A DNA stretch of 64,000 nucleotides, taken from Hallerella sp963629575 (GTDB taxonomy: Bacteria; Fibrobacterota; Fibrobacteria; Fibrobacterales; Fibrobacteraceae). The stretch covers positions 5,939 through 69,938 of the forward strand of contig CAVGIM010000006.1 in the NCBI GenBank assembly GCA_963629575.1. The letters are read 5' to 3'. Below the pieces are notes generated by a model. It was given only the letters and a program-made list of their open reading frames with translations. It was not told where the DNA came from and searched no databases. Shown here piece by piece: positions 9,667 through 17,587 of the stretch. Positions within the stretch are counted from its first letter, which is position 1; each line of letters opens with the position of its first letter. Position numbers and translations under genes: made by a program.

Positions 9667-10608
9667 ATGGCTAGAAAGAAAATCGCGCTTGTCGGCGCAG
9701 GTCAAATCGGCGGAACGATGGCATTGGTCCTCGCCCAGAAACAGCTCGGCGATGTCGTCCTCATCGATATTCCGCAGACTCAAGGCATGCCGAAGGGAAA
9801 GGCTCTTGACATCATGGAAGGACGCTCCGTCATCAATTCTTCCGTAAACCTTTCCGGTTCCACGGATTACGCGGAACTCAAGGGCGCGGATGTCGTTATC
9901 GTCACCGCCGGTTTCCCGCGGATGCCGGGCATGAGCCGCGACGATCTTCTGGACAAGAACTGCGGCGTCATCAAGACCGTAGCCGAAGCTATCAAGACGA
10001 ACGCGCCGAACGCGTTTGTCATCGTGATCACGAACCCGCTCGACGCGATGGTTTACAATATGCAGAAGCAGACCGGCTTCCCGGCGAACCGTGTCATCGG
10101 CATGGCAGGCGTTCTCGATTCTGCCCGTCTCGCCTGCTTTGTCGCGGACGAACTCGGCGTTTCCGTCGAAGACGTCAAGGCCCTTGTCATGGGCGGTCAC
10201 GGCGATACGATGGTTTCCATCTACGAATGCGTTTCGGTCGGCGGAATCCCGCTGCCGCAGCTGATGAGCAAGGAAAAGTTTGCCGAGCTCGCGAAGCGTA
10301 CTGCCGGTGCCGGTGGTGAAATCGTAAACCTGCTCGGACGCGGTTCCGCGTTCTACAGCCCGGCGACATCCGCCATCCACATGGCGGAAGCCTATCTCCT
10401 CGACAAGAAGAGCGTGTTCTCCTGCGCGGCGATGCTCGATGGCGAATACGGCGTGAAGGGTCTCTATTGCGGCGTGCCTGTCGTTGTCGGCGCAAACGGT
10501 GTCGAAAAGATTCTCGAAGTCAAGATGAACGACGAGGAAAAGGCCGCGTTCGCAAAGTCCGTCGAGGCTTGCAGAAAGAACGCCGAATGGGTCGATGCCC
10601 ACACCTAA
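9667..10608 (+). CDS. mdh: NAD-dependent malate dehydrogenase
   Basis: 313 residues of the LDH-like malate dehydrogenase group. The Rossmann motif is GAGQIGG (10-16), the acidic residue after beta2 (Asp34 in LIDI) favours NAD over NADP, Arg85 and Arg91 sit in the substrate loop GFPRMPGMSR, the Asp151/Arg154 pair is in DSARLA, and catalytic His178 is in GGHGDTM. Arginine in the loop fits malate rather than lactate. It interconverts malate and oxaloacetate, a step of the succinate-forming branch used by fermenters of this group (inference). It has its own promoter and terminator, so it is likely monocistronic. Confidence 0.95.
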   Translation: MARKKIALVGAGQIGGTMALVLAQKQLGDVVLIDIPQTQGMPKGKALDIMEGRSVINSSVNLSGSTDYAELKGADVVIVTAGFPRMPGMSRDDLLDKNCGVIKTVAEAIKTNAPNAFVIVITNPLDAMVYNMQKQTGFPANRVIGMAGVLDSARLACFVADELGVSVEDVKALVMGGHGDTMVSIYECVSVGGIPLPQLMSKEKFAELAKRTAGAGGEIVNLLGRGSAFYSPATSAIHMAEAYLLDKKSVFSCAAMLDGEYGVKGLYCGVPVVVGANGVEKILEVKMNDEEKAAFAKSVEACRKNAEWVDAHT

Positions 10609-10630
10609 CCGTTTTCTTCTGTAGAACATT

Positions 10631-10663
10631 CACCCCGGATACGTCTCATCTGGGGTGTTTTTT
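10631..10663 (+). terminator. rho-independent terminator of mdh
   Basis: A 9-base stem (CACCCCGGA paired with TCTGGGGTG, one G-T pair), a 9-base loop and six T. It ends only 15 bases before the thiM start, so thiM must use a promoter inside or beyond this structure or depend on readthrough. Confidence 0.85.
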
Positions 10664-10678
10664 GTAAAGCGAGGTCTT

Positions 10679-11470
10679 ATGCTTTCCAAGGAAATTCTGA
10701 AAAAGGCCGTGTCGGACGTTCGCTCCGCATCGCCTCTTGTTCACAACATCACGAACTTTGTCGTGATGAACAATACGGCGAACGCCCTTCTCGCTATCGG
10801 AGCCTCTCCCGTGATGGCGCATTCGATAGACGAAGTCTCCGACATGGCGAGTATCGCGTCGGCGCTGGTCCTGAATATCGGTACGCTCGAAAAGGCCTGG
10901 GTGGATTCGATGCTTATCGCCGGGAAAACCGCGATGGCGAGGGACATTCCGATTGTTTTCGACCCGGTCGGTGCTGGCGCTACGCCCTATCGTCTTCGGG
11001 TCTGCGCGGAACTCCTTTCGGAAGTGAAACCTTCGATTATCCGGGGAAACGCGTCCGAAATCATGGCTCTTGCCAAGGCCGGCACGAAAACCAAGGGCGT
11101 CGATAGCACGGCTTCTTCGGACGAGGCGCTTTCCTGTGTGACGGCGCTTTCGAAAGAAACCGGTGCGGTTGTCGTCGCGAGCGGCGCGGTCGATGTCGTG
11201 AGCGACGGGGAACGCGTGGAACGGATTCCGTATGGACATCCCCTGATGGGACGCGTCACGGGTATGGGTTGTACGGCGACGGCGATACTCGGGGCCTTTG
11301 CCGCGGTGGAAAAGGACTTTTTCCTTGCGGCGTCGTGCGGAATGGCGTCGATGGGAATCGCGGGCGAAATCGCCGGGCGGAGAGCTCGGGGGACGGGGAG
11401 CATGCAGGTCGAATTTCTGGATGCGCTTACGAACCTTTCCGATGCGGACATTGACGGGATTTTTTGTTAA
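10679..11470 (+). CDS. thiM: hydroxyethylthiazole kinase
   Basis: 263 residues. ThiM motifs are clear: PLVHNITNFVVMNNTAN, GASPVMA, DPVGAGATPYR, RGNASEI and TGMGCTATA with the conserved cysteine near the phosphate-binding loop. The enzyme phosphorylates 4-methyl-5-(2-hydroxyethyl)thiazole for thiamine salvage. No thiD, thiE or TPP riboswitch is next to it, and the 70-base upstream gap is mostly the mdh terminator. ATG 10679 has GCGAGG as ribosome-binding site; the in-frame codons upstream lie in the terminator. Confidence 0.92.
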   Translation: MLSKEILKKAVSDVRSASPLVHNITNFVVMNNTANALLAIGASPVMAHSIDEVSDMASIASALVLNIGTLEKAWVDSMLIAGKTAMARDIPIVFDPVGAGATPYRLRVCAELLSEVKPSIIRGNASEIMALAKAGTKTKGVDSTASSDEALSCVTALSKETGAVVVASGAVDVVSDGERVERIPYGHPLMGRVTGMGCTATAILGAFAAVEKDFFLAASCGMASMGIAGEIAGRRARGTGSMQVEFLDALTNLSDADIDGIFC

Positions 11471-11490
11471 ATTCGTCAAAAAGGAGTTTT

Positions 11491-11970
11491 ATGTCGGACA
11501 ATCAGAATCTTGACGATTTCCTGGACCAGGAAATCCCCGAATTTACGAACGAGGACAATATCGAAAGCGCCATGAAGCCTCGCGACTACAGCTCCCGGCG
11601 AATTCTTCTCTGGGAAGGCGACGAAAATCGCAGGAATTGCGCAGTCGAAGTGGTTTCGGGACTTTTGACCGGCGCCTTTGTCGAAGGGGTCGCGACGGAA
11701 GCCGAAGCGCTCCAGAAGCTTGACGAGGAGCTCTGGGACACCTTTGTCGTGGATTTCTACAACGAAGGCTGCTCCGAGTCGGAGTTCGTCAAGAAGGTTA
11801 ACAATTATCCGAATTCCATTCTTGTCGCCCTGAACCTTGCACCGTTCACGCTTCCCGAGGAGAGAAACCGCTACAAGATAGAGCCTCTCCGCAAGCTTTT
11901 CGAAATCGAGAAGCCGAAGTCCGAAAGCGAACTCGAGGACGGTCTCGACGAAGAACTCCTGAAGGAATAA
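11491..11970 (+). CDS. receiver-like (degenerate CheY-fold) acidic protein
   Basis: 159 residues with an ideal AAGGAG site nine bases before ATG. An acidic N-terminal tail (about 1-38) is followed by RILLWEGDENRRN, TEAEALQKL, DTFVVDFYNEG and SILVALNLAPF, whose order and hydrophobic pattern match strands 1, 3 and 4 of a response-regulator receiver, with the D of VVDF where the phosphorylated aspartate would be. This is a fold-level guess. The C-terminus is again acidic (ESELEDGLDEELLKE). It is one base from the ABC ATPase gene, so it probably belongs to the sugar-importer operon. No output domain is present. Confidence 0.55.
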   Translation: MSDNQNLDDFLDQEIPEFTNEDNIESAMKPRDYSSRRILLWEGDENRRNCAVEVVSGLLTGAFVEGVATEAEALQKLDEELWDTFVVDFYNEGCSESEFVKKVNNYPNSILVALNLAPFTLPEERNRYKIEPLRKLFEIEKPKSESELEDGLDEELLKE

Positions 11971-11971
11971 G

Positions 11972-13063
11972 ATGACGGAATCCCGGATAGCGATAGAGCT
12001 TTCGCATGTTTCCAAGGAATATCCTGGAGACGTCCTTGCGGTGAGCGACCTTTCGCTTTCCATTCGGGAGGGAGAATTCGTCGTTCTCGTCGGGCCTTCG
12101 GGATGCGGAAAATCCTCGGTTCTCCGAATGATCGCCGGGCTGGAACCGCCTTCGTCCGGAAGCGTTTTTCTGCACGGAAGGGACGCGAAAAACCTGGCTC
12201 CGAAAGACCGCGACATTGCGATGGTTTTCCAGAGCCATGCGCTCTATCCGCACTTGACCGTCCGCGGAAATCTGGAATTCGGGTTGCGGATCAAGGGAAA
12301 CCATTCGGCGACGGAAATCCGGGAACGCATTCGCGAAGCGGTCGATATCCTGGACTTGGGACCGATTCTCGACCGAAAGCCCAAGCATCTTTCCGGCGGC
12401 CAGCGGCAGCGGGTTGCGCTGGGGAGAGCCCTTGTGCGAAAGCCGAAAATATTTCTCTTTGACGAGCCCCTTTCGGGACTTGACGCCAAGATGAAGAACC
12501 AGATGTTCGTCGAGCTCGGACGCTTGCATTCCCGCTTGCAGGCGACAATGGTCTTTGTGACGCACGACCAGACCGAGGCGATGACGATGGGCGACCGGAT
12601 TGTCTGCCTTGCCGGAGGGAAGATCCAGCAGGCGGGGACGCCGATGGAACTTTACGAGCATCCCGAAAACGAGTTTGTCGCGGGATTTATCGGGGTTCCG
12701 CCGATGAATCTTTTCGCTGCGCAGTGGACGCCCGAAGGGCTCTTTTTTGAAAAGGCGGCGTTTCTCTTTCCCGTGTCGGAGGATTTCGAGCGGAAGTTTC
12801 GGAACATTCCCCGGTTGCTTGTCGGTGTCCGGCCCGAGTATCTCGCGCTTGCGCCGGCTTCGCCGGATGCGATTTGCGCGACCATCGAAGTCCTCGAACA
12901 TCTAGGCTACGAAACCCTTATCTATGCGCAGGCAAACGATTTGAGCCTGGTCGTCCGCGTCCCTCCGGGAAAATCCTATTCGGTGGGGGAAAAAATCTAC
13001 CTTTCTCTTTCCGAGAAGAATCTTCGGCTGTTTGACATTTCGACCGGGGCGTGCATTCGCTGA
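11972..13063 (+). CDS. ABC transporter ATPase, MalK/UgpC type
   Basis: 363 residues. Walker A GPSGCGKSS, Q-loop VFQSHALYPHLTV, signature LSGGQRQR, Walker B IFLFDEPLSGLD and switch histidine in VTHDQTEAMT are all intact. The C-terminal third (from about 240) is the TOBE regulatory region of the CUT1 carbohydrate-importer family. MSD contacts of this type need the two EAA-loop permeases that follow. Its stop overlaps the next ATG by one base (TGATG). Confidence 0.95.
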   Translation: MTESRIAIELSHVSKEYPGDVLAVSDLSLSIREGEFVVLVGPSGCGKSSVLRMIAGLEPPSSGSVFLHGRDAKNLAPKDRDIAMVFQSHALYPHLTVRGNLEFGLRIKGNHSATEIRERIREAVDILDLGPILDRKPKHLSGGQRQRVALGRALVRKPKIFLFDEPLSGLDAKMKNQMFVELGRLHSRLQATMVFVTHDQTEAMTMGDRIVCLAGGKIQQAGTPMELYEHPENEFVAGFIGVPPMNLFAAQWTPEGLFFEKAAFLFPVSEDFERKFRNIPRLLVGVRPEYLALAPASPDAICATIEVLEHLGYETLIYAQANDLSLVVRVPPGKSYSVGEKIYLSLSEKNLRLFDISTGACIR

Positions 13064-14421
13064 TGCGCTCTTTCCCTTACATCGCGGCTGTTTTCCTTTT
13101 TGCCGCTTTCCTTTCCGGATGCGCGTCGGACGATTCGGATGGAAAGGAAGTTCTGCAGTTCTGGATAATGCCGAACAGCCCGGATCCGCTGGTGGACATG
13201 CGGCACCTGCTGCGCAATTTCGAGCTGGAAAATCCGGGAATCGAAGTGCAGGTGACCGTTCTCGACTGGAGCGTCGCCTGGACTAGAATCACGGCGGCGG
13301 CTTCGACCCAGAGCGGTCCCGATGTCATCCAGATGCCGACGACCTGGGCCGCGTCGATTACCGCGATGGGCGCCCTTTTGCCGCTCGATTCCCTGGTAGA
13401 GGCTGCCGGCGGGGATTCCATCTTCGCGCCCGTCTCCATGAAGTTCGCAAAGCCTGTCGGAGCGAACCACGTCACGTCCCTTCCCTGGTTTCTGGATGTG
13501 CGCCCGCTCTACTTTCGCCGAGACGTTCTCTCGAAAGTCGGTCTCGACCCGCAAGGGATTCGGAACAGGAACGATTTCAGGAACGCGCTTTCGCTGATTC
13601 GTGCGGCGAACCTGCATATCGAAGGTCTCCCGATTTCACCTGTCGGATATCCCGGAAAGCACGATTGGAACGTCATCCATAATTTCGCTCCGTGGATCTG
13701 GGGGGCTGGCGGAGACTTTCTCGATTCGACGGCGCGCGAAAGCCGTCTCGCCTCGAAGGAAAGCGAAAACGGCATCCTGTTTTACCTGGGGCTTGTTCGC
13801 GACGGTTTCAACAGCCGAAGGAACCTGGCGAAGAACACGAGCCAGGTCAGCATGGATTTTGACGAAGGAAGACTCGCTTTCTGGTTTGACGCGACAAACA
13901 AGACCATCTATCTGGACAGTCCCCGCTTTCTCGGCGGATCCTCGAAAAACGTCACGGCGAGAAACTACTCCTGCATGCTTCCGCCTTCTGCGCCTCCCGG
14001 AAAGGAACCGTACTATTTTGCCGGCGGTTCGAATCTCTCCGTCTTGCGCAGTTCCGCGCACCGTCGCGCCGCGATGGCTCTTGTCAAGTACCTGTCTGCC
14101 CGCTCCGACGTGCAGCTTTCACTCGCCCGCATGACGGGATTTCTCCCTGCGCTTCTTTCGGCATACGAATACCCCTTTTTCCGGGAAGATGCCCGCAGGG
14201 AAGTCTTTCAGCAGATGGTTTTCCACTTGCGCTCCTATCCGGCGGTTCCCTACTGGGGAGAACTCGAAACGGAAATTCTCCTGCGCCGTTTCGGAAACAT
14301 TTTCGACCTGATAACCTCCAGTCCGGAAAACGTGTGGCCCGAAAAGGAAATCCTTGCCGAAATCCGCGCCGCGGACGAGGAAGTCAACCGCTTCATTCGA
14401 CGGCAAAGGGGGGACGACTGA
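13063..14421 (+). CDS. sugar-type solute-binding lipoprotein
   Basis: 452 residues. The N-terminus MRSFPYIAAVFLFAAFLSGC is a lipoprotein signal with lipobox LSGC, so the protein should be anchored in the membrane facing the periplasm. The body matches family 1 extracellular binding proteins (QFWIMPNSPDP, SGPDVIQMPTTWAASI, LPLDSLVE, W-rich ligand region WNVIHNFAPWIWGAGG). These deliver oligosaccharides to the CUT1 permeases. ATG 13063 is preferred over a GTG four codons upstream because it overlaps the ATPase stop as TGATG. The ligand cannot be read from sequence. Confidence 0.9.
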   Translation: MRSFPYIAAVFLFAAFLSGCASDDSDGKEVLQFWIMPNSPDPLVDMRHLLRNFELENPGIEVQVTVLDWSVAWTRITAAASTQSGPDVIQMPTTWAASITAMGALLPLDSLVEAAGGDSIFAPVSMKFAKPVGANHVTSLPWFLDVRPLYFRRDVLSKVGLDPQGIRNRNDFRNALSLIRAANLHIEGLPISPVGYPGKHDWNVIHNFAPWIWGAGGDFLDSTARESRLASKESENGILFYLGLVRDGFNSRRNLAKNTSQVSMDFDEGRLAFWFDATNKTIYLDSPRFLGGSSKNVTARNYSCMLPPSAPPGKEPYYFAGGSNLSVLRSSAHRRAAMALVKYLSARSDVQLSLARMTGFLPALLSAYEYPFFREDARREVFQQMVFHLRSYPAVPYWGELETEILLRRFGNIFDLITSSPENVWPEKEILAEIRAADEEVNRFIRRQRGDD

Positions 14422-15359
14422 TGGAAAGGCGCTATCTCTTTGTCTTGCCTTTTGCCCTTTTTCTGTCCGCGTTCTTTTTTGTGCCGGTCCTTTTTGGCGT
14501 CGCCCTGCCGTTCTTTTCCGCGGAATCGGGCTTTTCGGACATTTCCGGTGTGCAGTTTCGAATCGGAAATTTTGCCGCGGCGGTTTCTTCCGCTTCGGGC
14601 GAAGGCCTTTTCGATGCGGTCCGCAATACGCTTCTCTATACGGTTTGCGTTTCGGGCGGGTGCATCTTTCTTGGACTTTTCGGCGCGCTTCTCGTTTCGC
14701 AAAACTTTCCGTCGGCGGGAATCGTTCGCACCTTGCTGATGATTTCGTGGGTCGTTCCGACCTATATCGTCGGGTTGCTCTGGGGATTCATGTGGCAGCA
14801 GGACGAAGGCATCGTGAACAAGATCCTCTTCGACTTTCTGCATTGGGACAGGATTTCCGGAATTTTCGGGGCGGTCTGGAAATACGCGTCCGACGGTACG
14901 CTCATCAAGCCCAACTGGCTTACCGGTCCGAACACCATCTGGGCGATTATCGTTCCCGCCATCTGGCGCAATTGGCCGTTTTGCATGATGATGTTTCTTT
15001 CGGGACTGGCGGCGATTCCGCGCGACATCTACGAGGCGGCGGAATTGGACGGGGTTCCGGTTCGCGACCGATTCCTTCGAATAACGCTCCCCATGCTCAG
15101 ACCGGTATTTGCGCTAGTCATCCTGGAATCCCTTGTCGTCAATATGTATAGTTTCAATCTCGTCGCGATGATGTTCGGAAACGGGGCGGGATTTCCGGGA
15201 AAGTTCGGCGACCTGATAATGACCTATCTCTACCGGACCTCCTTTTCGACATGGAATTTTGGCGCGGGGGCGGCACTCGGTACGCTGACGATGCTCTTTA
15301 TGCTTCTCTGCGTGAGTTTCTGGTATCGGACGTTTGCGAGGGACTCCCTGAATGGTTAA
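14421..15359 (+). CDS. sugar ABC permease, MalF/UgpA type
   Basis: 312 residues with six predicted helices. The EAA loop that docks on the ATPase is EAAELDGVPVRDRFLRITLP, close to the consensus EAA-G-LP pattern. A periplasmic loop with residues about 125-165 (KYASDGTLIKPNWLTGPNT) is somewhat long but within family range. It overlaps both neighbours (TGATG upstream, 8 bases with the next permease), which supports one co-translated unit. Confidence 0.92.
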   Translation: MERRYLFVLPFALFLSAFFFVPVLFGVALPFFSAESGFSDISGVQFRIGNFAAAVSSASGEGLFDAVRNTLLYTVCVSGGCIFLGLFGALLVSQNFPSAGIVRTLLMISWVVPTYIVGLLWGFMWQQDEGIVNKILFDFLHWDRISGIFGAVWKYASDGTLIKPNWLTGPNTIWAIIVPAIWRNWPFCMMMFLSGLAAIPRDIYEAAELDGVPVRDRFLRITLPMLRPVFALVILESLVVNMYSFNLVAMMFGNGAGFPGKFGDLIMTYLYRTSFSTWNFGAGAALGTLTMLFMLLCVSFWYRTFARDSLNG

Positions 15360-17535
15360 GGTTCTCGCCTGGGCGTTCGCCATTCTGAACCTTCTGCCGC
15401 TCTTGTGGATGGCCTGGAGCTCCTTGCTCGGAGCGAGCGAAGTCATGCAGGGAAAGATTTTTCCCGAGCCCTATCCGAACGATCTGGTCTTTTTCGAAAA
15501 GATGCCGGACGGAGGACTTGTCGCGGGGACGCTTCACGGACAGGTTTACCGTTTCGAGAACGGGTCGCTCGACAAGGCGCCGAAAGAACTGGACCTGCGC
15601 GCCACGACCGTGGGATACGCTCGCGAGGGCTCCGCTTTCTATGCGTTTTCGACGGACAAGGGGCTTCAGTCTATCGATCCGCTGCGACTCCAGAAAAAGC
15701 GTTCCTGGACGTTCCGCGATTTCAGGAAGTCCTTTGAACGGAGCGATTTTACACTCTTCCGCTTTGTCGCGAACCAGACTCCGGAAAACGAATTCGCGCG
15801 ACTCGGCGCGATGCTCGATTCGGTTCCCCTTGTCGAAAGTTCCAACCGGACGCTCGCCGATGTCCTGGGAAAGCCCTTTCCGCAGAACAGCGCGGTTGTC
15901 GATGCGCTCAACGGAATTCTCGAAAGCCCTAGGCTCCTTTCCCGCCTGCTTTCCGAATGGCAGGGAAAAACGGACTGGGTGAATCCGGAGATTGGGCGGC
16001 TTTTCAAGAAACGGAACCGGACGACTATCGAAAACCGCGAACTTTTTCGCTGGTGCCTTGCGGAGCGGATCCCTTCGATGCTCACTATCTACCGCAGAAT
16101 TTCCTGGACGCCTATCTGGGTGAACCGCATTCCGGCAAGCGATCACGGTGTCTCTGTCGCTCTTGCCGGAAAGTATCTGTGCGTGGGGATGTGGTGGGAG
16201 TCTTTTCCGGGCGTCGCCATCGTCGAAAGGGAAAGTCCCGAGAAAGTCATCCACTGGGTGACCGTGCAAAGCGGGCTTCCGTCGAGTTCCGTCCAGCGGA
16301 TCTTGCGGGTTTCCGACAGGGAGATTCTCGTTGCGCATGACCTGGGATTTTCGCTTGTCGATGTCCAGGAGCGAAAAGTTCTCTCGAACTACCTTTTCGG
16401 GGAATCGGGTCTTCCCTTTTACAACGGTCGCGACCTGAGATTTTCGGTCGTAAACCGCAGCTCGATGATTTTTTCCTGCGGTAGGGAAATCGTCTTTTTC
16501 GATTTTCGCGCCGGGCAGGCCGTGAAGCGGCTCTATGCGGATTCCCGGCTGTTTCCGTCCGACATCTCGACGTTGAAGAGCCTTGGAGGCAAGGTCTTCT
16601 TTGGGATTTCCGACGGCCTGGTCTCGATGAACTTCTGGGACCTGCTTTCCGAAGAAAAGGCGCAGAAAACGGTTTCGGTCGGCGGAACGGCGACGAGCCT
16701 TTTTATCGACGAAAGCGAGGTTCTTGTCGGGATGCTGGACGGGATGCTCGCGAAGGTCCAGATGAAAACGGAAAAAGTCGAGGAACGCTACACGCTTCCC
16801 GAGGGAAGGATGCGACTCCATTTCCGCAATTACGAGGATCTGTGGCGAACGATTCCCTTTGGGCGCTTTCTTTCCAACTCGTTCATCATTTGCCTATCGA
16901 CTGTCCTTATCTGTCTTGTGCTCGGCTCCCTTGCCGGATACGGCCTTGCCCGCACGTCGTTTCGACACCGCCATCTTCTGAATGGCGGACTGGTTGCAAG
17001 CCAGGTCATTCCGAACATCCTCTTTCTTGTACCGGCGTTCCTCATCCTTTCCTATCTGCAGATCCATACGCAGATTCGCCTGGTAAATACGAAAATAGGG
17101 ATAATCCTGCTGTATTCGGCTTTGTTCCTTCCGGTGGCGACGTGGATTATCCTGAACATGTTTCGGACGCTTTCGCGCGAAGTCGAGGAGGCCGCCCTGA
17201 TAGACGGCTGCACGCCGCTTTCCGCCTTTTTCCGCGTGGCCCTTCCCTCGGCGCTTCCCGGAATCCTCACGACAGGCGTTTACATCTTCATCCTTTCGTG
17301 GGACGAGCTGATGCTCGCCTGGATTTTCTCGATAGATCTTTCGTCCGCGACGATTCCTGTCGGAATGCGGCTCTTCTTTGGGCAGTTCGGTTCTCGATTC
17401 GACCTGATGATGGCCGCGGCCACGCTTTCCACTCTTCCCGTCGTCGTTCTCTTCCTCCTGGTCCAGCGTCATCTGTTGCGCGGATTCTCCGGCGGAGGCA
17501 ACGTCGTGAAGGGTGTTTTGAAAAACAACCGCTAG
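15352..17535 (+). CDS. sugar ABC permease, MalG type, with large propeller-like extracytoplasmic insertion
   Basis: 727 residues, about two and a half times a normal MalG. TM1 is about residues 5-25. Residues about 40-485 are a soluble insertion with repeated short beta segments; GLPSSSVQRILRVSDREILV followed by GFSLVDV looks like a two-component-regulator propeller repeat. From residue 487 (MRLHFRNYEDL) the MalG core resumes with five helices and the EAA loop EEAALIDGCTPLSAFFRVAL. The insertion sits exactly where MalG has its first short periplasmic loop, so it should face the periplasm and could contact the binding protein or sense ligand (inference). There is no frameshift: the frame is open throughout. 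Confidence 0.88.
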   Translation: MVKVLAWAFAILNLLPLLWMAWSSLLGASEVMQGKIFPEPYPNDLVFFEKMPDGGLVAGTLHGQVYRFENGSLDKAPKELDLRATTVGYAREGSAFYAFSTDKGLQSIDPLRLQKKRSWTFRDFRKSFERSDFTLFRFVANQTPENEFARLGAMLDSVPLVESSNRTLADVLGKPFPQNSAVVDALNGILESPRLLSRLLSEWQGKTDWVNPEIGRLFKKRNRTTIENRELFRWCLAERIPSMLTIYRRISWTPIWVNRIPASDHGVSVALAGKYLCVGMWWESFPGVAIVERESPEKVIHWVTVQSGLPSSSVQRILRVSDREILVAHDLGFSLVDVQERKVLSNYLFGESGLPFYNGRDLRFSVVNRSSMIFSCGREIVFFDFRAGQAVKRLYADSRLFPSDISTLKSLGGKVFFGISDGLVSMNFWDLLSEEKAQKTVSVGGTATSLFIDESEVLVGMLDGMLAKVQMKTEKVEERYTLPEGRMRLHFRNYEDLWRTIPFGRFLSNSFIICLSTVLICLVLGSLAGYGLARTSFRHRHLLNGGLVASQVIPNILFLVPAFLILSYLQIHTQIRLVNTKIGIILLYSALFLPVATWIILNMFRTLSREVEEAALIDGCTPLSAFFRVALPSALPGILTTGVYIFILSWDELMLAWIFSIDLSSATIPVGMRLFFGQFGSRFDLMMAAATLSTLPVVVLFLLVQRHLLRGFSGGGNVVKGVLKNNR

Positions 17536-17552
17536 GAATTCCAAAAAAATTC

Positions 17553-17559
17553 TATCTTG
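17553..17559 (+). promoter_or_regulatory. Bacteroidota-like -7 box before the DUF2062-DUF1015 gene
   Basis: TATCTTG within CTATCTTGCGT, the same 11 bases found before mdh. It lies 28 bases before the ATG at 17588, with GGAGGT as ribosome-binding site in between. Confidence 0.5.
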
Positions 17560-17587
17560 CGTCTGTTCCCTTGGAGGTCTTACGATA

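Noticed and set aside
9622..10629. 335-codon antisense ORF opposite mdh.
   Set aside because: Shadow; mdh motifs are complete on the plus strand.
10609..10678. TPP riboswitch before thiM.
   Set aside because: The 70-base gap is taken up by the mdh terminator and has no room for or match to the TPP aptamer.
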